Shown piece by piece: positions 17,391 to 25,586 of a stretch of 64,000 nt of DNA. A program made the position numbers and the translations under genes. The notes below the pieces were generated by a model that ran no database searches, had not been told where the DNA came from, and saw nothing but the letters and a program-made list of their open reading frames with translations. Source of the stretch: JAEXOD01 sp043805435 (GTDB taxonomy: Bacteria > Bacteroidota > Ignavibacteria > Ignavibacteriales > Melioribacteraceae); NCBI GenBank assembly GCA_043805435.1, contig JAZDHY010000121.1:1-64000 (forward strand), written 5' to 3'. Each line of letters begins with the position of its first letter. The first letter of the stretch is position 1.

Positions 17391-17828
17391 TTAAAAAAAA
17401 TTACAAACCGGAAAGTAGATAAATGCTAAAACTAAACATTTTAAGATTATATAAAATACACTAATGCCCTGAACAGGTCTTCCGAAATTTTTATTAAAAA
17501 TATTTGTGGGGCTTTGTTTTAGGTGTTGTTAGGTCACAAATAGGCACCTGCGATGTTGTAGAAAACATTGTCTTGAACCATGATTTTTTTGATTAATATG
17601 ATTAACATGATTTTGTTTTTGAATTGGCTGATGAATAAGCAATTTGACGGGGGGAGATTTTTTTTTTTAAGGTTTTAATTCAAAAAATGTCTGAACTGTG
17701 ATTTGCTTGATTAACATGATTAACATGATTTTATAAAAAACTTTTTAATAAGCAAACTCACTAATAAATAGTACTAAACGGTTTTAATTCACCATTCATA
17801 ATACATCATTCATAATTCCGCTTGCGGC
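17391..17828. other. Non-coding interval with short dispersed repeats, downstream of the CRISPR trailer
   Basis: No gene is seen. Two copies of a tandem motif occur: GATTAA(T/C)ATGATTAACATGATTTT at 17591-17613 and 17709-17731. A third element, from 17783, is the AATTCACCATTCATAAT... trailer sequence that recurs inside the CRISPR region, ending in the palindrome CCGCTTGCGG at 17818-17827. Such short tandem words are typical of dispersed intergenic repeats in these bacteria. Confidence 0.55.
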
Positions 17829-18615
17829 AAATCCTTGTTATAGCTTGCCCGGTGCCAGACGGGTGGATTGGGTATAAGAACATAAACCAAATTCAACACA
17901 AATACAAGAGGATTTATAGTTTCAATCCTTATTATGGTGGATTGGGTATAAGAACATGCTTCCATAGTCAACTGTTTTGCATTGCATTTGTCGTTTCAAT
18001 CCTTGTTATGGTGGATTGGGTATAAGAACAATTCAAAACATCTTTTGAAGTATTCATTTTTTTGCGGTTTCAATCCTTGTTATGGTGGATTGGGTATAAG
18101 AACAACTCCATTCGTCCTTGTATCGGGATGATGGGCTAAAGTTTCAATCCTTGTTATGGTGGATTGGGTATAAGAACCCCGACCAATTCACAACAAAAGA
18201 TGCGGACGCTTTGGGTTTCAATCCTTGTTATGGTGGATTGGGTATAAGAACCACGCTAAAACAAAAATACGAATTGCAGAATGAAGAAAGTTTCAATCCT
18301 TGTTATGGTGGATTGGGTATAAGAACCAATACTTACGATAGTAACCGAAGGAAATACAGATGATGTTTCAATCCTTGTTATAGTGGATTGGGTATAAGAA
18401 CGTGATAACAAGCATATTGCAGTTGCTTATATAATAGAGTTTCAATCCTTGTTATAGTGGATTGGGTATAAGAACCGATAAGTGCAAACTAATATAGTAA
18501 TTAAAGGTAATTGGTTTCAATCCTTGTTATGTTGGATTGGGTATAAGAACGCGAAACATACCCGGAAGATATAATATATTACGATATGTTTCAATCCTTG
18601 TTATAGTGGATTGGG
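17829..18615 (-). CRISPR. CRISPR array segment C (trailer-distal)
   Basis: Nine full 37-base repeats start at 17919, 17993, 18067, 18141, 18215, 18290, 18365, 18439 and 18514, with 36-39-base spacers. It is bounded by a truncated repeat (18588-18615, lacking its last nine bases) and a degenerate terminal repeat (17829-17881) with a 20-base GC-rich insertion CTTGCCCGGTGCCAGACGGG. Repeats begin GTTTCAATCC and end GGGTATAAGAAC on the + strand; the crRNA direction is the minus strand because the complement ends in the standard ATTGAAAC handle. Internal variants: ATGGTGG in the first six, ATAGTGG in the next two, ATGTTGG in the ninth; 17919 also has TTA for TTG. Confidence 0.97.
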
Positions 18616-18758
18616 CAAAAAAAAGCAATGTTAAAGTTTTAATGTTAAATTCTAGATTAAAAGCAAAACATTAAAAGAAATGTAAAATGCCAAATAAGAA
18701 TGTCCTAAAGGTTTTCATTCAAAATTTAACACTTAGAATTCAAAATTCCGCTTGTGGC
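18616..18758. repeat. Trailer-like unit between array segments C and B
   Basis: About 143 bases replace a spacer. It starts inside a truncated repeat and ends in CCGCTTGTGGC just before a degenerate repeat. It is clearly related, at roughly three bases in four by eye, to the unit at 19027-19167: both contain AGCAATnnTAAA, AAATTAAAAGCAAAACA-like and TAAAATG words, and ATTCAAAATTCCGCTTG or its equivalent. It has no coding potential. Confidence 0.7.
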
Positions 18759-19026
18759 AAATCCTTGTTAAGGCTTGCCCAGCTTTAGACGGGTGGATTG
18801 GGTATAAGAACAGTTTGTGTTTTTTTGCAATTACTTTTGCTGTTCAAGTTTCAATCCTTGTTATGGTGGATTGGGTATAAGAACCCCGACCAATTCACAA
18901 CAAAAGATGCGGACGCTTTGGGTTTCAATCCTTGTTATGGTGGATTGGGTATAAGAACCTTAATACAAATATTATTCAAGAAACATATAAACGTAAGTTT
19001 CAATCCTTGTTATAGTGGATTGGGTA
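18759..19026 (-). CRISPR. CRISPR array segment B (short remnant)
   Basis: Two full repeats (18848-18884, 18922-18958) lie between a degenerate repeat with a 20-base insertion related to that of segment C (18759-18811) and a repeat truncated after GGGTA (18997-19026). The spacer at 18885-18921 is identical to the spacer at 18178-18214 in segment C. Confidence 0.93.
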
Positions 19027-19167
19027 ATAAAAGCAATTCTAAATTTTTAAGGTTAAGTTCTAAATTAAAAGCAAAACAATAAAAAAAAGGTAAAATGATA
19101 AATAAGAAATTCATTAAGGTTTTAATTCACCATTCATAATTCGTCATTTATAATTCCGCTTGCGGCA
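19027..19167. repeat. Trailer-like unit between array segments B and A
   Basis: This homolog of the 18616-18758 unit separates segment B from the main array. Its right part, from GGTTTTAATTCACCATTC through the palindrome CCGCTTGCGG, is nearly identical to the sequence at 17780-17828 that ends the whole locus. That identity marks it as a duplicated array trailer. Confidence 0.7.
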
Positions 19168-22100
19168 AATCCTTGTTATAGTGGATTGGGTATAAGAACG
19201 CAATTAATGACATTAAATCTTTGATTGATTGGGAAATGTTTCAATCCTTGTTATAGTGGATTGGGTATAAGAACGAAAACGGATTATTCAACCATATAAT
19301 TATTTCAGGAGTTTCAATCCTTGTTATAGTGGATTGGGTATAAGAACCTATTTTGGCGGGTGCTGGTGATGTTGGATATGAGGAGTTTCAATCCTTGTTA
19401 TAGTGGATTGGGTATAAGAACCGGCAACACCAAAAATATTAACAGACGAAGCCAATATTGGTTTCAATCCTTGTTATAGTGGATTGGGTATAAGAACTTT
19501 TGATAACCTGTCTTGACATTCTCAACATATTGCATAGTTTCAATCCTTGTTATAGTGGATTGGGTATAAGAACGGAACAAAATCAACATTTAATCTTTTC
19601 ATCTGTTCGTGTTTCAATCCTTGTTATAGTGGATTGGGTATAAGAACCTGATTTGGAGATTGTAATTTGCTTAATTCATCTTTTAAGTTTCAATCCTTGT
19701 TATAGTGGATTGGGTATAAGAACTTCCGAACCCGATTCGCCCTCAATGCCATACCTGTAGTTTCAATCCTTGTTATGGTGGATTGGGTATAAGAACAGTA
19801 TCATTAATATACTTGGTTTTGGGCTTGACTTGTTTCAATCCTTGTTATAGTGGATTGGGTATAAGAACCTTCAGTTGTTGAATCACCTTCAAATATTTTT
19901 TCTTGGTTTCAATCCTTGTTATAGTGGATTGGGTATAAGAACTTGCTGATAACGATACAATAATAAATATTCAACTATGTTTCAATCCTTGTTATAGTGG
20001 ATTGGGTATAAGAACTTTAATCGGTAATGTTGACCAAGTTATATTGGCTTTAGAGTTTCAATCCTTGTTATAGTGGATTGGGTATAAGAACCTGAATTAG
20101 TACTTGTTATAGTGCCGGTTCCTAAACTTGGTTTCAATCCTTGTTATAGTGGATTGGGTATAAGAACTTCAATCGCTCTTTCAACTTCAAGCTTGCCGTG
20201 CACGTTTCAATCCTTGTTATAGTGGATTGGGTATAAGAACTTGTACCACCAAATAACCAATAATCAACACCGATATCGTTTCAATCCTTGTTATAGTGGA
20301 TTGGGTATAAGAACCAAAATCGACCAATGCTACGTGCAATATGTCATTAGGTTTCAATCCTTGTTATAGTGGATTGGGTATAAGAACTTTTACATCATTG
20401 GATTCGACTATCAAAGCATCATCTAGTTTCAATCCTTGTTATAGTGGATTGGGTATAAGAACGAGTAATTTATTGTTATTCATTTTCACCTCTGTTTAAG
20501 TTTCAATCCTTGTTATAGTGGATTGGGTATAAGAACTTATCTTTGCCTACAAGATTACCTGCTAAAACAGATATGTTTCAATCCTTGTTATAGTGGATTG
20601 GGTATAAGAACGTATTATCTAAATTTTAGATATTTACTATCAGATATTCGGTTTCAATCCTTGTTATAGTGGATTGGGTATAAGAACAGAAGCTGTTTTT
20701 GTTGGTGATGAAGTTTTTACGAACGGTTTCAATCCTTGTTATAGTGGATTGGGTATAAGAACCTTACGTTCACAAGACAACTGGGGGAAAAGATGAAAAG
20801 GTTTCAATCCTTGTTATAGTGGATTGGGTATAAGAACAAAAGATAGCATACAAGATAGTGGTTTAAATATTACGTTTCAATCCTTGTTATAGTGGATTGG
20901 GTATAAGAACAGAAAGTGAAAAGGAATTACGGGTACAACAAACCGAACTGTTTCAATCCTTGTTATAGTGGATTGGGTATAAGAACATGGGAAGCTCGTT
21001 AACCCTGTTAAATCAAACTGGTTTCAATCCTTGTTATAGTGGATTGGGTATAAGAACGCTGCAACCCGGTTCGGAATTACAAAACAAGCATTATGTTTCA
21101 ATCCTTGTTATAGTGGATTGGGTATAAGAACATATATAATACCTGCAACCCTCGTAAATCCGTACCGATGTTTCAATCCTTGTTATAGTGGATTGGGTAT
21201 AAGAACGTTATCATTTCACTGCTCCTATAATCTTTTTTATCCGTGGTTTCAATCCTTGTTATAGTGGATTGGGTATAAGAACACGTTAAATAATTCGGGT
21301 AATGCGTTTACATCTGTATGTTTCAATCCTTGTTATAGTGGATTGGGTATAAGAACAATAAAACATTATTCGCTAATGGTGCTAATGCAGTATGTTTCAA
21401 TCCTTGTTATAGTGGATTGGGTATAAGAACTGGGTACCCCGCATTTTGCAGGTTCAATAATTCAAGTGGTTTCAATCCTTGTTATAGTGGATTGGGTATA
21501 AGAACTATGCGCTCCCACCATTGTACAGGCGGAACCTGCCCGTTTCAATCCTTGTTATAGTGGATTGGGTATAAGAACGCGTGGCAAGTTCACCAACATT
21601 CCTGTAATCAGCATGTTTCAATCCTTGTTATAGTGGATTAGGTATAAGAACATAATTTAATTTATTCAGATGAAAACTTGTTAGGAAGTTTCAATCCTTG
21701 TTATGGTGGATTAGGTATAAGAACCGATTGTTTTCATTTTATAATTCCTTATGTTAATTAAGTTTCAATCCTTGTTATGGTGGATTAGGTATAAGAACAT
21801 TAGCATTGGTTTATTATCAAGATAACCTTTTATCTGTTTCAATCCTTGTTATGGTGGATTAGGTATAAGAACAATTCCTATAATCTTTATACATAGATTT
21901 AAGAATTGAAGTTTCAATCCTTGTTATGGTGGATTAGGTATAAGAACATAATATATTTTATTCCATAAGGTATGAAATAACAATAGGTTTCAATCCTTGT
22001 TATGGTGGATTAGGTATAAGAACATAAGTTTTCATTTTACAATTCCTTATGTTTAATTAAGTTTCAATCCTTGTTATGGTGGATTAGGTATAAGAACAAT

Positions 22101-22831
22101 TCATACTAGATAATATTGATTTAATTGATACAGTGTTTCAATCCTTGTTATGGTGGATTAGGTATAAGAACTATAATTCAAATTTGATAGATTCAATATT
22201 CCATTATGTTTCAATCCTTGTTATGGTGGATTAGGTATAAGAACTCATATTGTTAATTTGTTTATTAATAATTTTCATGCGTTTCAATCCTTGTTATGGT
22301 GGATTAGGTATAAGAACACGAAAATAATCTTGTGGTAGTAGAGTATTTTCAAGGGTTTCAATCCTTGTTATGGTGGATTAGGTATAAGAACCTTTAGTAA
22401 ACGCCACAAATACATTTACAACTGTATGTTTCAATCCTTGTTATGGTGGATTAGGTATAAGAACCTTATAATTTCACTTTCCTTTAAACTTGGGTACTGC
22501 AGTTTCAATCCTTGTTATGGTGGATTAGGTATAAGAACTATCGTATGAGGATATCCCTAAGTTAGATTTATATAGTTTCAATCCTTGTTATGGTGGATTA
22601 GGTATAAGAACGCGAAATCAACAAACGCAGTAACATGCAATATGACATGTTTCAATCCTTGTTATGGTGGATTAGGTATAAGAACACGTCCTAATTCAAG
22701 TATCGTTGGAGTAATTTCATGTTTCAATCCTTGTTATGGTGGATTAGGTATAAGAACCAGAAAAAACGATTAAAAATACACAAGCCGAAATTGAGTTTCA
22801 ATCCTTGTTATGGTGGATTAGGTATAAGAAC
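19168..22831 (-). CRISPR. Main CRISPR array segment A (49 full repeats plus a degenerate terminal one)
   Basis: Full 37-base repeats run from 19238 to 22831 at 71-76-base intervals; the terminal one at 19168-19199 lacks its first bases. The 32 repeats from 19238 to 21578 have ATAGTGGATTGGG (one exception, at 19760, has ATGGTGG). The repeat at 21615 has ATAGTGGATTAGG. All 16 from 21688 to 22831 have ATGGTGGATTAGG. The leader end is at 22831, next to cas4, shown by the adjacent cas operon, the ATTGAAAC 3' handle on the minus strand and the degenerate repeats at the opposite end. Short frames reading NPCYGGLGIRT across it are translations of the repeat, not genes. Confidence 0.98.
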
Positions 22832-23031
22832 GCCGGATTTTTGCAACCTATTACATACAAAAAACTTAGCAAATTCTGATAAGTTAAAAATAGCAATAAT
22901 TTTAATTAAAAAACAACAATAATGATAAAAAAAATCTATTTTTCCGAAAAAAAAAGGGCTGTAATACATTATCATACAATATTTTAATAAAACTATGCTC
23001 AAAATTGAAAATAATTTTTAATCTGGCGGGT
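22832..23031 (-). promoter_or_regulatory. CRISPR leader
   Basis: These 200 bases between the first repeat and the cas4 stop are strongly AT-rich with homopolymer runs and no gene, as expected for a leader. It would hold the pre-crRNA promoter and the Cas1-Cas2 docking site. I could not assign a definite -10/-35 pair. Confidence 0.75.
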
Positions 23032-23622
23032 CTATTTTGAACAAATATTGCGATAAATACAACCGCAGCATTTTTGTTGAGAGGCTTTTACTTTAGGATA
23101 AATATTATTTTCAATAATATTTACAATTTCCGTTGTGTGGTTAATTATTTCGTTTTTAGCATTGTCGGGTATATCTACTTCAATAAGTTTATTTTTACTT
23201 CGTGTATATACAATAAATCCTTTATTAACTTTTGCGTTAAAATTATCTTCAATTAAAATAGCATAACAATATAATTGTGTTAAATAAGTTTTAAAAATAT
23301 GCTCTTTATATTCTGCAAATTTATAATCCAAAGGAGCTAATGATCCATCGTTAAGTTCTAAAACTTCATCCATACGGCCGCGTAAATATTTATTGGTTAA
23401 ATAAACATCTAAATATTTTTCTTTTGCGTTAATTTTTTTGCGTAAATAGTTTTTGTTTACGTTTAATTTTTCGGTATGTAAATTACGCCCAAGCATTACT
23501 TTAAAATTACCTTCTTCAAACTGAGGGATATCTAAAACATACATAAAATAAATGAATCTCGGACAAAACAAAAATTCAATAATTTGCGATGGTGTTATTG
23601 AAATTGAATCTGTTTCGTTCAT
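23032..23622 (-). CDS. cas4: CRISPR adaptation exonuclease Cas4
   Basis: The 196-residue RecB-family nuclease has the four-cysteine iron-sulfur set, LFCPRFIYF (about residue 18) and KCCGCIYRNIC near the C-terminus. It also has GRMDEVL, PLDYKFAEYK and QLYCYA of the nuclease core. Cas4 trims prespacers and helps select the PAM during acquisition with Cas1-Cas2. It overlaps cas2 by four bases and is the last cas gene before the leader. Confidence 0.95.
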   Translation of the reverse strand: MNETDSISITPSQIIEFLFCPRFIYFMYVLDIPQFEEGNFKVMLGRNLHTEKLNVNKNYLRKKINAKEKYLDVYLTNKYLRGRMDEVLELNDGSLAPLDYKFAEYKEHIFKTYLTQLYCYAILIEDNFNAKVNKGFIVYTRSKNKLIEVDIPDNAKNEIINHTTEIVNIIENNIYPKVKASQQKCCGCIYRNICSK

Positions 23623-23909
23623 ATAAATAAAGCTCTCACTTCGTGTGTAATCATTTTTTTATCGAATGCCTGTCCTAATAAAACAGTATCTTTTAATTCG
23701 TCCTTGCTCATTGGAAAAATATAGATTGAATCAGTTTCGGAATTAAAAAGCTGTTGGCATTGGAGTGTTAAAGTATCCTTTTGATTTGGCTCCATTTTGC
23801 CGAGGAAAACCGAATATTGAACACGATTTAGTCCGGCTTGAATACAATGTTTTGAAATTTTACCTCTTGTTTTATCGTTTTTAATATCATACATCACCCA
23901 GCAGATCAT
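23619..23909 (-). CDS. cas2: CRISPR integration factor Cas2
   Basis: This 96-residue protein is a ferredoxin-like Cas2: MYDIKNDKTRGKISKHCIQAGLNRVQYSVF, with the conserved Asp near residue 8, then SIYIFPMSKDEL. It bridges two Cas1 dimers in the spacer integration complex. It overlaps cas1 by 23 bases and cas4 by four, so the three adaptation genes are translationally coupled. Confidence 0.96.
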   Translation of the reverse strand: MICWVMYDIKNDKTRGKISKHCIQAGLNRVQYSVFLGKMEPNQKDTLTLQCQQLFNSETDSIYIFPMSKDELKDTVLLGQAFDKKMITHEVRALFI

Positions 23910-24924
23910 ATTTTTCTATTGCCTCGTAATTTTCTTTTCTGTTAATTAATTGTCCGGCAAAATCGAATGCGTTTTGTTGTATTACGTTTTGGCGGGTAAA
24001 ATTTTTGGATTTAAATTTTATGGTTTCTTCGTCTAAAAAGGGCATAAATTTTTCAATCAGTAAAGCTTTCCCCTCGCGGTTAAGCGAAAATCCTTTGTCC
24101 ATTTTATCCGTGTGCGTATTATTTACTTTTTTACCGGAAAATAATTTAAATACAATTTCGTCTGCATAAATGCGGTAAGGTTCAATAAAATCGAAGACCA
24201 TACTCTTTTGGTTATAGTCGTCGCGGTGCAAAAAGCCTAAATACGGGTCAATGCCGGCAATTAACAAAGCTTTTTCTATACGTGAATATAAAATACCATA
24301 AGCGTAATTTAAAAAAGCATTAAACGGATCTAAAGCGGGACGTTTACTGCGGCAGTCAAATTTATATTCTTTACTCAAAACAGAGCTTATAGTTTCAAAA
24401 TAAACACGACCTGCAATACCTTCGTTACCTCGTATTAAATCGGCTGCCTCCGGAATAGTTTTATGCTTGGAAGCGTTAATATTTTCAATTGACTTATTTA
24501 TTGATTCTATTTGTGTATTTAAAAAATCAGCTGCTTCGCTGCGATGTTTTTTTAACGTAACTATAAATTCTTTTTGATTTGTTAATTTTTGAATAATCCA
24601 GCTTTTTACATAATTAATGCCGGTTTCATTTAAGCTTGCAATTAATTGATGTTTACGTATTTTTGTAGTACTGCCCAGTTTACTGTGCCAAACACGCCCA
24701 ATAGGCATACCGTCAAATTCAAGAAAAATTATATCTATATTATTTGTAAGTGCCAGTTTAACTGCTTCGGAACTTAAACTAGTTCCTTCCGAAAGCAAAA
24801 TGTTTGTTACTTTGGAAGGAGGAATAACAGACTTTTTTTTCTCGCCTTCAATTGTAAAAACAACTTCAAACATGTTGTCCTTAACGTGTAAAAAAGCCCC
24901 AAATCTATCAATAAAAAGCTGCAT
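23887..24924 (-). CDS. cas1: CRISPR integrase Cas1
   Basis: The 345-residue protein has the Cas1 beta-sandwich start (LFIDRFGAFLHVKDNMFEV, EGTSLSSEAVKLALTNNIDIIFL) and the alpha-helical catalytic domain. The metal ligands are visible as GNEGIAGRVYF (Glu), LGFLHRDDYNQKSMVFDFIEPYR (His and Asp/Glu). It inserts new spacers at the leader end of the array. Two bases separate it from cas6. Confidence 0.97.
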   Translation of the reverse strand: MQLFIDRFGAFLHVKDNMFEVVFTIEGEKKKSVIPPSKVTNILLSEGTSLSSEAVKLALTNNIDIIFLEFDGMPIGRVWHSKLGSTTKIRKHQLIASLNETGINYVKSWIIQKLTNQKEFIVTLKKHRSEAADFLNTQIESINKSIENINASKHKTIPEAADLIRGNEGIAGRVYFETISSVLSKEYKFDCRSKRPALDPFNAFLNYAYGILYSRIEKALLIAGIDPYLGFLHRDDYNQKSMVFDFIEPYRIYADEIVFKLFSGKKVNNTHTDKMDKGFSLNREGKALLIEKFMPFLDEETIKFKSKNFTRQNVIQQNAFDFAGQLINRKENYEAIEKYDLLGDV

Positions 24925-24926
24925 AA

Positions 24927-25586
24927 TTACATCCTTAAAATTGTTCCAAAACCGCGCGAAACCGATTTGCCAATGCCAACATAGTTTGGAAGTTCCGCAT
25001 TAGTTGTAAAACTTACTTTTAAACCAACCATATTTTGACTTTTATATTTTACATCCTTTTCTTCAAAAATTAACTTTACAAGTATTTTTTCGTTTACGTT
25101 GTAGTTAAATGTTTTGTAAAAACTTAATAAATTGCCAATTAAAATATTTTCAAGCATCTTTTCTTTTTCAAGTTGATTAATGCAATTTATATAGATTCTA
25201 AAATTCTTTTGGTTTAACGCCATCCATAATGTTACAAAATTATAAAAATTTTGTTTATTGTGAACGTTTATATCTTCAAGGCTTGTTTTAATATTTTTTG
25301 CATTTATCATATATGTAGTATCATCAATAACAATTTGATTGATTTTTAAAAACAAATTGTTTAATAATTCCGCTCCTTCGCCAAGTCCTATTAAGTAAGG
25401 CATTCTATTAATTACCTTATATTGTACAAGAGGATATTTATAACGGAATGTACCATCGTTGTAATGATTGTGTAATAATGGTGATTCATCTTTAAAAAAG
25501 TTACCAAAAAAACCACGTAATTTATGTGCATCGCGGGTTAATAATTCCAATTCGGGAAATTTAATAATTGTTTGTTGTATATTCAT
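24927..25586 (-). CDS. cas6: CRISPR RNA endonuclease Cas6 (Cas6b type)
   Basis: The 219-residue protein has an N-terminal half with HKLRGFFGNFF, LLHNHYNDGTFRYKYPLVQYK and PYLIGLGEGAELL, and a C-terminal half ending NYVGIGKSVSRGFGTILRM, the glycine-rich RNA-binding loop of Cas6. This fits the Cas6b group. It cuts the pre-crRNA inside each repeat, leaving the eight-base ATTGAAAC-type handle. Its place between cas3 and cas1 differs from type I-B loci in which cas6 comes first. It overlaps cas3 by four bases. Confidence 0.85.
   Translation of the reverse strand: MNIQQTIIKFPELELLTRDAHKLRGFFGNFFKDESPLLHNHYNDGTFRYKYPLVQYKVINRMPYLIGLGEGAELLNNLFLKINQIVIDDTTYMINAKNIKTSLEDINVHNKQNFYNFVTLWMALNQKNFRIYINCINQLEKEKMLENILIGNLLSFYKTFNYNVNEKILVKLIFEEKDVKYKSQNMVGLKVSFTTNAELPNYVGIGKSVSRGFGTILRM

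Noticed and set aside
17822..19082. Short frames encoding NPCYGGLGIRT-type repeats on the + strand
   Set aside because: They are translations of CRISPR repeats and spacers; the repeating peptide follows the 37-base repeat exactly.
17829..22831. Array transcription from the low-coordinate end, treating the recurring AT-rich units as leaders
   Set aside because: The complement of the repeat ends in ATTGAAAC, the normal crRNA handle, the cas genes lie at the other end, and degenerate repeats are at the low end, so these units are trailers.
22585..23002. Further small frames over the array end and leader, on both strands
   Set aside because: They cover repeats and the leader, with no ribosome site or recognisable product.
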